From positions 1,116,001 to 1,180,000 of the forward strand of contig CAWBQO010000006.1 of assembly GCA_963790965.1 (NCBI GenBank): DNA of 64,000 nt, written 5' to 3'. Made by a program: the position numbers and the translations under genes. Of the stretch, positions 25,864 to 34,960 are shown piece by piece. The notes under the pieces are model-generated. The model saw only the letters and a program-made list of their open reading frames with translations, was not told the DNA's origin and did no database searches. This stretch comes from CAWBQO01 sp963790965 (lineage in GTDB: Bacteria; Bacteroidota; Rhodothermia; Rhodothermales; DASSAV01). The number at the start of each line of letters is the position of its first letter. Position 1 is the stretch's first letter.

Positions 25864-27126
25864 TTGAAGATCCTGCACACGGCCGACATTCACCTCGGCA
25901 CCAACACCTACGGCCGCATTGACGGGGCGACGGGAATTAACACCCGCCTGCTGGATTTTCAGCGGGCCTTTGACCGCATGGTGGCCGTTGGGCTTGAAGA
26001 AGATATCGACGTATTCCTCTTCTGCGGAGATGCCTATCGCACGGCCGACCCCTCGCCCACGGAGCAGCGCACGTTCGCCGAGTGCCTGAAGCCCATCTCG
26101 GATGCGGGCATTCCCATCGTGATGATCGTTGGAAACCACGATCATCCCGTCTCCTACGGGCGCGCGTCGTCTATCGACATCTTCGGATATCTCTCGGGCA
26201 CGGTTTACGTCTATCGCAAGATCGACGCCGCGACCATCCCGACGCGTAGTGGGCCGCTGCAGCTCGTTGCCCTCCCGTGGCCGATCCGCAGCGGCATCCT
26301 CTCGCGGGAAGAGCACCGGAAGAAGACGCCGCTCCAGGTTCGCGATTTCATCGAGGAGACGTACACGAACTTTCTGGAGTCCGCGGTGGCCCAGTTCGAT
26401 CCCGCGCTGCCTACCGTCGTTGCAGCGCACCTCACAGTTCGCGGCGCTGAGTCGGCGCACCGCGAACGCACGAGCCACATCGACAGCGAGCCTACGTTTG
26501 GCGTCGGGCAGCTGGCCTTGCCGGGCGTCGACTATGTGGCGCTCGGGCATATCCACCGGTACCAAGACCGGAATGAAGGAGCGCAGCCGGCGGTCGTGTA
26601 TCCGAGCAGCATCGAGCGCGTCTCGTTTAACGAAGCGGACGAGGAGAAGGGTTTTGTGATCGTCGAGATCGACACGAGCGGACCGGAGAAGCGCACGACG
26701 CATCGTTTCGAACCGACGGGCGCGCGGCGCTATGTCAAGTTCGATGTGGACGCGCGGGAGAGTGTAGACCCGACGGCCGCCATTGTAGAGGCGATCTCCC
26801 AGAGGTCTGTAGAAGATGCCATCGTTCGCGTCCGGTACCGGGTGGACGAGCGGCAGGTTGCCCTCCTCGATGCGAGCCGGATCCGGGAAGCCCTTCGGGG
26901 CAGTTTTGCCATCGCAGAGGTGCAGCGCACCGTAGATTCGGAAGAGCGGCAGCGCCGCAGCGTCGTCCACCGCGACACTGATTTGAAGGAGGCGCTCGAG
27001 CGCTACATCGAGCAGCGGGAGCCGCTGAAGGGGATCAAGGAAGACCTCTTAGGTGCAGCCATGGAGATCGAGGCAGCATACAACACGTCAATTAAAGGCG
27101 AGACGGATACTTTTGAAGAGCATTGA
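25864..27126 (+). CDS. sbcD: exonuclease SbcCD subunit D (SbcD/Mre11-like)
   Basis: 420 residues. Nuclease subunit of the SbcCD complex that opens hairpins and trims protein-blocked DNA ends. Starts at a TTG (25864); the first motif HTADIHLG follows at residues 5-12. Other Mre11-type motifs: FCGDAYR (about 53-59), VGNHDHP (about 88-94), VVAAHLTV (about 185-192) and LGHIHRYQ (about 226-233). The C-terminal part (about 275-420) is the capping domain with a long charged helix. The ATPase subunit SbcC is not adjacent, which is unusual since the two are often neighbours. The following thioesterase gene overlaps its end. Confidence 0.9.
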   Translation: MKILHTADIHLGTNTYGRIDGATGINTRLLDFQRAFDRMVAVGLEEDIDVFLFCGDAYRTADPSPTEQRTFAECLKPISDAGIPIVMIVGNHDHPVSYGRASSIDIFGYLSGTVYVYRKIDAATIPTRSGPLQLVALPWPIRSGILSREEHRKKTPLQVRDFIEETYTNFLESAVAQFDPALPTVVAAHLTVRGAESAHRERTSHIDSEPTFGVGQLALPGVDYVALGHIHRYQDRNEGAQPAVVYPSSIERVSFNEADEEKGFVIVEIDTSGPEKRTTHRFEPTGARRYVKFDVDARESVDPTAAIVEAISQRSVEDAIVRVRYRVDERQVALLDASRIREALRGSFAIAEVQRTVDSEERQRRSVVHRDTDLKEALERYIEQREPLKGIKEDLLGAAMEIEAAYNTSIKGETDTFEEH

Positions 27127-27550
27127 TCGCGAAGCGTTGCTTTCGAAGCCCAGAGGGCTGGACGTAACGCTCGGCATTTCGTACGAGAAACTGGATCCGG
27201 ACGAGGTGGTCGCGACCATGCCCGTCACGGCGGGGCACCGGCAGCCGGTGGGCTACCTTCACGGCGGCGCGAGTGTCGCGCTGGCCGAGAGCGTCGCCAG
27301 CATCGGCGGGACGCTCCGGTGTCCGGAAGGCAAGGCGACTTTCGGAATGGAGATCAATGCCAACCACGTGCGGCCCATGCGCGAAGGCATCTTGCGGGCG
27401 GTCGGGCACCCGGTGTTCACGGGCCGGAGCACGCAGGTTTGGGAGGTACGTCTTTCCGACGAGCGGGAGCGCCTGATCTGCATCTCGCGCTGCACGCTCG
27501 CCGTCGTGGATATTGAGAACGAGACGAAGTCATCGGGTAATGAAAGCTGA
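27113..27550 (+). CDS. hotdog-fold (PaaI/YbgC-like) thioesterase
   Basis: About 145 residues if the TTG at 27113 is used (KSIDREALLSKPRGLD); the frame is open back to an ATG at 27053, but that would overlap sbcD by 74 nt instead of 14. The hotdog signature is clear: LGISYEKLDPDEVVATMPV, QPVGYLHGGASVALAESVAS (the conserved HGG and catalytic acid region) and a strand pair ending CTLAVVD. It hydrolyses an acyl-CoA, probably aromatic or branched, in the cytoplasm. Overlaps the next gene by 11 nt, indicating coupled translation of sbcD, this gene and the next. Confidence 0.85.
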   Translation: MKSIDREALLSKPRGLDVTLGISYEKLDPDEVVATMPVTAGHRQPVGYLHGGASVALAESVASIGGTLRCPEGKATFGMEINANHVRPMREGILRAVGHPVFTGRSTQVWEVRLSDERERLICISRCTLAVVDIENETKSSGNES

Positions 27551-28022
27551 AGAACTCTTCGTGACCATTCCACGCAAGGAAGGCGTCGCGGAAAAGGAAG
27601 CGCCGGTCCAGGCGTGGCCCTTCGTCGAGGCGGCCTTGAACGTCATCGGTGCCGATCCCGCCACCCGCGAAGCGGCGGCTGAGGCTATTCTACTCAGCGA
27701 CGGATGCGTCGTGCTGGCAAACTATCTGAACAGCGAAGCCAAGCGCGTTCACCGGATGGACTACCGGTTCAAAGTGCCTCTCATCGTGCTTGCCGCTGAG
27801 CTGGGCAGGGAAGACGGCGGCGTCGACTCCATCTACGATCCCGGCGAAGGCGCGATCTACTTCGAGACGGACGAGGCCCAGTATTCCTTCCACATTTTCA
27901 AAGACTGGACCGTGGACTGGACCGCCGTCGCCGACGAGGTGCAGGAGAAGTACGGCTGGAGCGGGGTCGAGAACCAGGCGTGGGCGCTCGATCAGCTGCT
28001 GGCCTTTCTGCCTGAGGAATAG
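27540..28022 (+). CDS. conserved protein of unknown function
   Basis: 160 residues from the ATG at 27540, inside the end of the thioesterase gene. Acidic, soluble, no signal peptide. Sequence suggests an alpha/beta fold: FVEAALNVIGADPATREAAAEAILL (helix pair), DYRFKVPLIVLAAELGRE, then GEGAIYFETDEAQYSFHIF (beta hairpin) and a C-terminal helix. Nothing catalytic is evident and I do not recognise the family. Position after a thioesterase and overlapping it suggests joint expression only. Confidence 0.7.
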   Translation: MKAEELFVTIPRKEGVAEKEAPVQAWPFVEAALNVIGADPATREAAAEAILLSDGCVVLANYLNSEAKRVHRMDYRFKVPLIVLAAELGREDGGVDSIYDPGEGAIYFETDEAQYSFHIFKDWTVDWTAVADEVQEKYGWSGVENQAWALDQLLAFLPEE

Positions 28023-28028
28023 CGCCTG

Positions 28029-28895
28029 TCAGGGTTCCAGGCCGTGCCACGAGGCAAGGCCGTTCAGCCGCGCCGCCTCGGCAGCTCCCATCGCCTCTGA
28101 AGCGTCCTCAAAGACGCCGTAAACCGCCGATCCCGATCCCGACAGCGACACGTAATCCGCTCCCGCGCTGCGGAGCATCGCCGCCGCATCCGCAACGGCG
28201 GGGTAGCGCGAGAAGATCGGGGCTTGAAAGTGGTTGACCAGCTCCTCGCGCCACCGGACAAGATCGTTCGAGCGCACCACTTCGCGCAGATCGGGTAGCC
28301 CCTCGTCGAGTGGGGTCACGAGACCGTACGCCTCCGCCGTCGCCACTTCCACCGGTGGCACGACCACCACAAGGCTGAACGGCAGCCGGTATGCCTCTCC
28401 TGTGTCCCCGTCGAGGAGCGGCTCCAGCCGTTCGCCCCGGCCCGTGGCATAGGCGGTGCTATCGCCGAGGAAAAACGGCACGTCAGATCCCAGTGCCGCG
28501 GCGACGGCGTGCAGCCGATCCTTCGGAAGGTGCAGACGCCAGAGGCGATCAAGAAGAATCAGCGTAGAGGCTGCATCGGAAGACCCGCCGCCGAGTCCGG
28601 CACCGTAGGGAATATGCTTCTCCAGATGAATGGCAGCGCCCGCGTCCGTTCCCGCTTCGCGCCTGAGCACCTCAGCCGCCCTGATGCACAGGTTTCGGCC
28701 GTCGACTGGGAGCGCAGGGTGGGAACAAGTCATCGACACCTCCGGCGCGCGCTCGACAGTTAGCTCGTCCGCCCACGGCACCGGTAGAAAAACGGTTTCG
28801 AGATCATGGAACCCGTCGGGGCGGCGGCGGCGTACGTGCAGGCCGAGATTGATCTTGGCCGGTGCTGAACGCGTGAGAACGATAGGTTTAAGCAA
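28029..28895 (-). CDS. ispE: 4-diphosphocytidyl-2-C-methyl-D-erythritol kinase
   Basis: 288 residues. Phosphorylates CDP-methylerythritol in the MEP isoprenoid pathway. GHMP-kinase motifs are intact: SAPAKINLGLHV (10-21), the ATP-binding loop PYGAGLGGGSSDAA (about 96-109), LGSDVPFF (about 135-142), and the C-terminal LSGSGSAVYGVF (about 252-263). Normal length. Convergent with the unknown gene ending at 28022 (6-bp gap), divergent from the polysaccharide operon. Another MEP gene, ispG, lies at 46575 in this window. Confidence 0.95.
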   Translation of the reverse strand: MLKPIVLTRSAPAKINLGLHVRRRRPDGFHDLETVFLPVPWADELTVERAPEVSMTCSHPALPVDGRNLCIRAAEVLRREAGTDAGAAIHLEKHIPYGAGLGGGSSDAASTLILLDRLWRLHLPKDRLHAVAAALGSDVPFFLGDSTAYATGRGERLEPLLDGDTGEAYRLPFSLVVVVPPVEVATAEAYGLVTPLDEGLPDLREVVRSNDLVRWREELVNHFQAPIFSRYPAVADAAAMLRSAGADYVSLSGSGSAVYGVFEDASEAMGAAEAARLNGLASWHGLEP

Positions 28896-28932
28896 AGGGG
28901 TACTGCAGTTTGCATTGCGTTCCGTCTCGGTG

Positions 28933-28949
28933 GTTCGTAAGTTACGAAC
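28933..28949. promoter_or_regulatory. 17-bp perfect palindrome in the ispE/polysaccharide divergent region
   Basis: GTTCGTAAGTTACGAAC: two 8-bp arms around one central base. A third TACGAAC half-site lies at 29005-29011 and a partial TTCGTAC at 28952-28958. The site is 37 nt upstream of ispE and about 110 nt upstream of the first export gene, a natural operator position for either or both. The regulator is unknown; no matching regulator gene is adjacent. Confidence 0.55.
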
Positions 28950-29056
28950 TCTTCGTACAAGGTATTCTCCCGCTTTGCCGCCGCCCGCCTATCGATCCTC
29001 TCGATACGAACTCATAGCCTTCTCTCATGCCAACGGCTTGAAAGCGGAGCCTTCTG

Positions 29057-30796
29057 TTGTACTTTCCTTCCTACTGGCGAATGCGCGGTTTTAATTTGCG
29101 GAGCGGCCTGCTCCTTCTTGGCGGGCTGATCCTCCTTGCTACGTCGAATCCGGCGCACGCTCAGACGCTCCGGGGCATTGGCCGTCTGCAACAAGACCCG
29201 GATGAGGAGTCGGCTTCCGCCGCGCGCGCGCTGCGCGTCGAGCGTGCGGCTGGCGGCACGTTCGCGCTCGAAGGGGCGGTCGATGCCGATGCCTATCTCG
29301 TGGGACCCGGCGACGTGTTCTCCGTTTCCATCGGCGGGGCACAGCCGGTCGTCTACACGGCCATGGTGACGCCCGACGGCTACCTCGTCTTTCCGGACGC
29401 GGGCGGCGTGCCGGTTGCGGGCGAGAGCCTTCTGGCGGCTCGCCGCCGGGCGCAGGCGGCCCTTGCGACGCATTACCGCAATGTGCCCATTGATCTGGCG
29501 CTCATGCAACCGCGGCGGTTTGCCGTCCATGTGACCGGCGCCGTGCCCAACGCCGGCCGCGCCTACGCCTCCGCTACCGAGCGCGTAAGCGACGTGGTAA
29601 CGCGCGTCTTTGACACGCCCCGGCAGGCCGCCGTAACCAATCAGGAATACGAGCCGTCGCTGCGCGACATTCTCGTGCGCCACCGAGACGGCACCGAGCA
29701 GCACGTCGATCTCGTTCGCTACAAAGCGACCGGCGAGGTAGACCTGAACCCGTACCTGCAAGACGGCGACGTGATCTCCATTCCGGCCTACCGCACCCGC
29801 TTCGACGTGGTTTTTGTCAACGGAGCCGTGCCGTTCCCCGACACTTACGCTTATCGCCCGGGCGACCGCGTGCTCGACCTGCTTGCCATCTCCGGCGGGC
29901 GGCAGTTAATCGAGGAAGGCGGAACGGTTCGCTTGCAGCGCCGCGGCACGAGCGAGCCGATGCTCCTCGACATCCAGGCAATGGCCAGCGGAACGGCTGA
30001 AAACGTGCCCATCCAGCCATTGGACGGCATCTTTGTTATCTCCAGCAACGATCTCCGGGGGACGGCCGACGTGATCGGACCGGTGAAATATCCCGGAACG
30101 TATCCAATCGTCGAGGGAGAAAGCACGCTGAAGGAACTGGTGCTTCGTCAGGCCGGCGGGTTGCTTCCCGGTGCCCGGATGCAAGGCGCGCTGCTGCTGC
30201 GCGGCCGGAACACGGACTGGCGCCAGGCGCGCGCCGACACGACGGCGCTGTCGAGAACAGCCAGCGGGGCCGACTTGCCGCTATTGAGCCGGATTTATCT
30301 GCAGAATCAATTGAGACTGAGCGATGTGGTGCCCGTCGATCTGTCGGACGCGCTTCAAAGCGGCGGCGCGCCCGTTTACCTGCACGACGGCGACCGGCTG
30401 CTCATCCAGACGGATGATCGCTCGGTGTACGTGTTTGGCCAAGTGGCGCGGCCCGGCTACGTGCCTTACGTGGCGGGCGGCAGCGCGGCAAGTTACCTCG
30501 CGCAGGCGGGAGGTGCGACCGAGGCTGCGACGGAGCGGTGGGTGGTTAAGGCCGGCAGCAACCGGCTTTTGCCTCTGGAGGGAGCGAGTATAGAGTCCGG
30601 TGACGCCATTTTCATCGACCGTTCGCCGATGGCAGAAACGCTGCCGGCGCGCCAGCTCGAGATCCAGGAGAACCAGCTCGACCTTCAGCGCCGCCAGCTC
30701 CGAAGCGATAACCGGAGCCGGTTCATTCAGACTGCGCTGCAGACGGTAAGTCTGGTAGCCAGCACCATCACGACGATCATCGTATTGCAGCGATAG
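29057..30796 (+). CDS. SLBB-domain polysaccharide export protein (Wza-like)
   Basis: 579 residues. Start is either the TTG at 29057, which has GGAG seven bases upstream, or the ATG at 29081; both precede a signal peptide ending AHAQ. A poly-export domain (VDADAYLVGPGDVFSVSIGG, about 75-160) is followed by several SLBB beta-grasp repeats (about 170-260, 260-345, 345-500), each of the form VxGxVxxPGxYxx. The last 60 residues contain a coiled-coil-like glutamine/arginine-rich helix and a hydrophobic end (VSLVASTITTIIVL). It forms the periplasmic/outer-membrane channel for the capsule or exopolysaccharide. First gene of the locus, 23 bp before the chain-length gene. Confidence 0.88.
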   Translation: MYFPSYWRMRGFNLRSGLLLLGGLILLATSNPAHAQTLRGIGRLQQDPDEESASAARALRVERAAGGTFALEGAVDADAYLVGPGDVFSVSIGGAQPVVYTAMVTPDGYLVFPDAGGVPVAGESLLAARRRAQAALATHYRNVPIDLALMQPRRFAVHVTGAVPNAGRAYASATERVSDVVTRVFDTPRQAAVTNQEYEPSLRDILVRHRDGTEQHVDLVRYKATGEVDLNPYLQDGDVISIPAYRTRFDVVFVNGAVPFPDTYAYRPGDRVLDLLAISGGRQLIEEGGTVRLQRRGTSEPMLLDIQAMASGTAENVPIQPLDGIFVISSNDLRGTADVIGPVKYPGTYPIVEGESTLKELVLRQAGGLLPGARMQGALLLRGRNTDWRQARADTTALSRTASGADLPLLSRIYLQNQLRLSDVVPVDLSDALQSGGAPVYLHDGDRLLIQTDDRSVYVFGQVARPGYVPYVAGGSAASYLAQAGGATEAATERWVVKAGSNRLLPLEGASIESGDAIFIDRSPMAETLPARQLEIQENQLDLQRRQLRSDNRSRFIQTALQTVSLVASTITTIIVLQR

Positions 30797-30819
30797 GAGC
30801 GACCAAGAGTGAGACGGTT

Positions 30820-32073
30820 ATGACCAACGGGAACGGAAATCTTGGCCCGAGCGGTTCCCTTGGGGGTGCCCCTCAGTCCGCGCGTGAGCCGGGAAAGGAC
30901 GCGCTCTGGTATGTGGCCGGCGTGCTGATGAGGCGGCGGCTGTTCATTATTGGCACAGCGGCGTTCGTGGCGGTGGCATCGGTGGTCATAACGCTCCTGA
31001 TGCCGAACGTTTACGAGGCATCCGTGCGCGTGCTTGCTCCCGAGCGCGGCAGCAGCGGACTTCTCGCCTCCGCGCTTATGAAGAACCTTCCGGGCGGTGC
31101 CTTGAGCCTCTTGGGCGGACCGTCGGCCGACTACAGCCGGTATCTCACGATACTTTCGAGCCGCAACCTTCATGAGGACGTCGTCGACAAGTTTGATCTC
31201 GTGAACGTCTACGAGGTTCAGGATAAGAAATTTCCCGGCTTGCTGGCGCGCAAAAGGTTGAATGATAATCTGACCCTTGAAGTGGACGCGGAGTACGAGT
31301 ATCTGGCGGTGAAAGTAAAGGATGAAGATCCCGAGCGCGCCGCCGAGATCGCCAACTACTTCGTGCGCCGGATGAACGAGCTTAACGCCGATCTGGCCAG
31401 TGGAAGCGCCGGGAAGTACAGGCAGTTTATCGAAGACCGGTACGCCGCCAGCATTTCCGCAATGGACTCCGTCATGGACGCCATTCAGGCTTTTCAGCAG
31501 CAGTACGGCCTATACGATCTTCCGGCGCAAACGCAAACGTTCTTCGAGCAGGTGGGTGGAATGCGGGCTGCCGCCATCGAGGCGGAGATCCAGTATGAAA
31601 CGCTCTCGGCGCAGCTTGGGCCGGACAATTCCCAGGTGCAGGCGCTCCGCGATGCCGCCAACGTAGCCAACCGCAAGTACCGTAACGCTTTGGAAGGTCA
31701 GGAGGCCGTCATGCCGGTACCGAGAGAGGAGATGGCGGGCGTGATGCGGCAGTACCTGCAGCTTCAGCGCGAAAGCATCATGCAGGGCCGGATCCTCGAA
31801 GTCGTGCGGCCGCTGCTCGAGCAGGCGCGACTCGACGAACAGCAGAAAGTCGAGGCCGTGCAGGTCGTCGACCCCGCCGTTGCGCCCGAGCGCAAGGTAG
31901 AGCCGCGCCGGTCGATCATTGTCATCATGGCAACCCTTTCCGCTTTTGTCCTCGCCATGATATTTGCGGTTCTATACGACTTTGCTCAACGGCGTTCGCC
32001 GGCGCTGCTGGCCCATCTTCGCGAGGCCGAACAGGAGCACCCGGAGAAGCCACTATCAAAAGCGACGGCATGA
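30820..32073 (+). CDS. Wzz/polysaccharide chain-length determinant protein
   Basis: 417 residues. Two transmembrane helices flank a large periplasmic part: TM1 at about 41-62 (LFIIGTAAFVAVASVVITLL) and TM2 at about 366-386 (IIVIMATLSAFVLAMIFAVL), preceded by the proline-rich PAVAPERKVEPRRS motif typical of Wzz/PCP proteins. The periplasmic segment includes DYSRYLTILSSRNLHEDVV and a long coiled-coil helix (about 190-340). No tyrosine-kinase domain is fused. Sets polymer length in the Wzy pathway. The stop overlaps the start of the polymerase gene (ATGA). Confidence 0.9.
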   Translation: MTNGNGNLGPSGSLGGAPQSAREPGKDALWYVAGVLMRRRLFIIGTAAFVAVASVVITLLMPNVYEASVRVLAPERGSSGLLASALMKNLPGGALSLLGGPSADYSRYLTILSSRNLHEDVVDKFDLVNVYEVQDKKFPGLLARKRLNDNLTLEVDAEYEYLAVKVKDEDPERAAEIANYFVRRMNELNADLASGSAGKYRQFIEDRYAASISAMDSVMDAIQAFQQQYGLYDLPAQTQTFFEQVGGMRAAAIEAEIQYETLSAQLGPDNSQVQALRDAANVANRKYRNALEGQEAVMPVPREEMAGVMRQYLQLQRESIMQGRILEVVRPLLEQARLDEQQKVEAVQVVDPAVAPERKVEPRRSIIVIMATLSAFVLAMIFAVLYDFAQRRSPALLAHLREAEQEHPEKPLSKATA

Positions 32074-33527
32074 TGGCCCGTCCGCTGTTCGCTACCGTTT
32101 CGGAAGAACGCTTCTGGCGCATCGAACGCGCGCTGCTGGCGGCAGCCTTCGCCGCAGTGCTCGCACTCCTTCTGCTTCTGGCATGGAAGGCACCCGAATT
32201 TATGCTGGTGTTGCCCGCGCTTTTCTTGCTCGGGGCTGCCGTTCGCCGCCTGGGAAAACACCCTCTACTGAACCTTTGCATCATCGTGGGAGGGTTCGTG
32301 CTGACGCTTCAGCAGAGCGATGGCTTTGATGCAGCGGAGGCCATCTATGCCGTGTACCTGGTCTCGTACCTGCTCGGATGGTTCGCTTTCGAGTTTGCCG
32401 AACGTGGGATGAGCGTTTTTCAGTCTGCCGAGGACCTGCTCCTCCTCGGGTTTCTCATCCTCGGCACGGCTTCTATCGGGACGTCGATCATCTTCCGGGC
32501 CGAGCCGGCAGAGATTCTCAGCGGTTGGTACCCGCTGCTGGTGCTTTCGCTCTTTTACCCGCTGAAGGAGACCTGCCGGCGGTACCCGGAGGCGCTACGG
32601 TACCTGCTGATCGCCTTTGCCCTCCTGACGATTTTCATCGTGGTGCGCAACTTCTACTACTATATGACGCGCCTGGGCGATGCAAAGTACGTCTGGCAGA
32701 TCATCAACGGGCGGGCACGGCTGAACGAGCGGCTACTCTTCATCGCCTTTACAGGAAGCCTTTCGCTTGCGCTCTATATCAGGCGAGCGGCAGCCACCGT
32801 GCCGCTTTTTGTCTTCTCCGCCTTTCTGCTGGCCGGCATCATCATCGGGCAGGGCCGCGCCGTGTGGATGGCCGTCGCCCTGACAATCGGAATCCTGTTC
32901 GTGCTGTCCGGCGGTCGGGAGCGCATGCGCCTCTCATTGCTGGCGGTCGGAGCCTCCCTGCTGGTAATCGTGGCGATGGGGTTCATTCTGGACAACTTCG
33001 CCAACATCGTCGCACATGGACTCACGCGGCGGTTTACCTCGCTGGAAACAGCGACTACGAAGGACCTCTCGCTCGTCAATCGCTTCTACGAGTGGAAGGC
33101 GGCAGGTGCTCTGATTCTGCAGAATCCATTTCTGGGCTACGGCTTTGGCCGGGAGTATGCTTTCTATGACATCATTGAAAACATCACCGTTCGTAAAAGC
33201 TTCATCCACAATATGTATATGGGCGTGACGTATCGCCACGGAATCATGGCGCTGGTCTTGCTCCTGTCGTTCTGGGGAGTGGTCATATGGAAAAGCTTCC
33301 GAGCCTTCAGATTATCGCGGCTCGATAGTTGGGAACGACCAATGGCGCTGGCCACGTTCGCCGCGCTGGTGGGTCTCGCGCTTGCCAACGCAACAGAGCC
33401 TATGTTTACCTCCGATGAAGGAACGTTCGCGGTCGCCTTCCTGGGTGCCGTAGCGACGGCGCTCTGGCACCGAGTGACGGCGCGGGAGAACCCCCACACG
33501 CCGGCCGCTGCGATGGCCGATGTGTAG
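32070..33527 (+). CDS. O-antigen ligase/Wzy polymerase family membrane protein
   Basis: 485 residues with about eleven hydrophobic helices (for example 20-38, 45-58, 75-100, 115-140, 170-195). A long periplasmic loop near residues 310-375 holds the family pattern DLSLVNRFYEWKAAGALILQ, NPFLGYGFG and the histidine in KSFIHNMYMGVTYRHG, matching Wzy_C/O-antigen ligase (PF04932) members. It joins repeat units on the periplasmic face of the inner membrane. It overlaps the chain-length gene by 4 nt, which supports a polymerase rather than a ligase role. Confidence 0.85.
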   Translation: MMARPLFATVSEERFWRIERALLAAAFAAVLALLLLLAWKAPEFMLVLPALFLLGAAVRRLGKHPLLNLCIIVGGFVLTLQQSDGFDAAEAIYAVYLVSYLLGWFAFEFAERGMSVFQSAEDLLLLGFLILGTASIGTSIIFRAEPAEILSGWYPLLVLSLFYPLKETCRRYPEALRYLLIAFALLTIFIVVRNFYYYMTRLGDAKYVWQIINGRARLNERLLFIAFTGSLSLALYIRRAAATVPLFVFSAFLLAGIIIGQGRAVWMAVALTIGILFVLSGGRERMRLSLLAVGASLLVIVAMGFILDNFANIVAHGLTRRFTSLETATTKDLSLVNRFYEWKAAGALILQNPFLGYGFGREYAFYDIIENITVRKSFIHNMYMGVTYRHGIMALVLLLSFWGVVIWKSFRAFRLSRLDSWERPMALATFAALVGLALANATEPMFTSDEGTFAVAFLGAVATALWHRVTARENPHTPAAAMADV

Positions 33528-33593
33528 GCTTGCCGCCTGGAGCCGGGCTTATCATGCGGGCCGGCATGTTCGCAGACACAGAGGGGTGCCTTC

Positions 33594-34958
33594 ATGCTGA
33601 ACCTCTCCTGGTCGGATGTGGCGAGCCGGTCCCGATACGTTCTTGGTCATACGGTCGTGCGCAACGCCGCGTCGCTTTTCGCCGTCCGGATGACGATAAG
33701 CGTTACCGCCCTGGCTACGCTTCCTTATCTCGGGCGGGTGCTTGGCCCTGTGGCCTTTGGCGTGTATATCCTGGCCGAATCGCTGAACGGCGTGCTTTTA
33801 ACCCTATTCGACTATGGCTTCGGCCTTTCGATTACCCGGGCCATTGCACGCTGCCGCGACAAGCCGGAGGAGATGGCCCGAATCGTTGCCGGCGTATACG
33901 GTGCCAAACTCCTTCTGCTGCTGGCAGGATTGCTGCTGGCCATAGCAGCTCTTTTTGTCTGGCCTACGTTCATGCAGTTCTGGCCCTTCTGGCTTGCCGC
34001 CGTTCTGTCAGCAGTAATTAGTACGACCATTCCCTGGTGGTTCTTTCAGGGCATCGAGGATCTGCGCTTGCCGGCCGGACTTAGCATCTCGATGAGGCTC
34101 GTTGCCACCGCTGCCGTGTTCGTCTTCATCCGTTCCCCCTCCGACGGGTGGATGGTGGCCGGGCTTGTGGGTCTCACCAGCCTTCCCATGTCCGTCCTAA
34201 CGCTTCGCCGGATGTACCAGACCGTCCCGTGGCAACGCCCCTCATGGAGCCTTTCGGCCTCGGTCTTGTGCGAAGGTTGGCCCCTGTTCCTCGACCAGGC
34301 GTCCCGGGTCCTCTACTCGACGGTTAATCCCCTGGTGCTTGGCTTCTTCGCTGCGCCTGCCATTGTCGGTTTTTATGGTGCAGGTGAGAAGGTCATCCGG
34401 ATCGTCAGGCAGTTAATAGAGGGCGCATCGACGGCGCTCTACCCGCGCATGAGCAACGTGGTCCTAGCCGACCATGCAAAAGCGTTTCGAATCAAGAAGC
34501 GATTGCTGCTCGGAGCCACGGTGAGCGGTGTCGCTCTCGCGATCGGACTCGTCGCGCTCGGGCCTATCATCGTTCCCATACTCATGGGGGCGGAGTACGG
34601 TGCGTCCGTACCAGTCTTGCGCATCCTGGCCGTCGCCGTACCTTTGAGTGCGCTTGCAACCGTGTTTGGAGCGCAGTGGCTGCTGCCGCACGGGCGGGAT
34701 CGCGCCTTCGCGTCCGCTACGATCTCTGCCGGACTCGTGAACCTGGTCCTCGGCTCCACCCTTGCCTATTTCTACGGCGCGGTAGGTATGGCCGCCGCGG
34801 TGGTCGCAGTGGAAGCGCTCGTGCTGACGATGCTGTGGGCGTTCAGTCGCCGGGTGGGTATCGAGGTTCACAGCGCGGAGATGCGCAGCGGCGAAGGGTC
34901 CCGTAAGGAATCTGCCGAACCCTCTGCGCCTGCTGCCGGTGCTTTTCCGCCGAAGTAA
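33594..34958 (+). CDS. oligosaccharide flippase (Wzx, MOP superfamily)
   Basis: 454 residues with 12 to 14 transmembrane helices. N-terminal VVRNAASLFAVRMTISVTALATLPYLGRVLGPVAFGVY is characteristic of polysaccharide_synt family flippases, as are FQGIEDLRLPA and the second-half AGEKVIRIVRQLIEGASTALYPRMS segment. It moves lipid-linked repeat units across the inner membrane. A glutamate/serine-rich cytoplasmic tail ends the protein. Start at ATG 33594; the 66-bp gap to the polymerase gene shows no terminator. Confidence 0.9.
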   Translation: MLNLSWSDVASRSRYVLGHTVVRNAASLFAVRMTISVTALATLPYLGRVLGPVAFGVYILAESLNGVLLTLFDYGFGLSITRAIARCRDKPEEMARIVAGVYGAKLLLLLAGLLLAIAALFVWPTFMQFWPFWLAAVLSAVISTTIPWWFFQGIEDLRLPAGLSISMRLVATAAVFVFIRSPSDGWMVAGLVGLTSLPMSVLTLRRMYQTVPWQRPSWSLSASVLCEGWPLFLDQASRVLYSTVNPLVLGFFAAPAIVGFYGAGEKVIRIVRQLIEGASTALYPRMSNVVLADHAKAFRIKKRLLLGATVSGVALAIGLVALGPIIVPILMGAEYGASVPVLRILAVAVPLSALATVFGAQWLLPHGRDRAFASATISAGLVNLVLGSTLAYFYGAVGMAAAVVAVEALVLTMLWAFSRRVGIEVHSAEMRSGEGSRKESAEPSAPAAGAFPPK

Positions 34959-34960
34959 CC

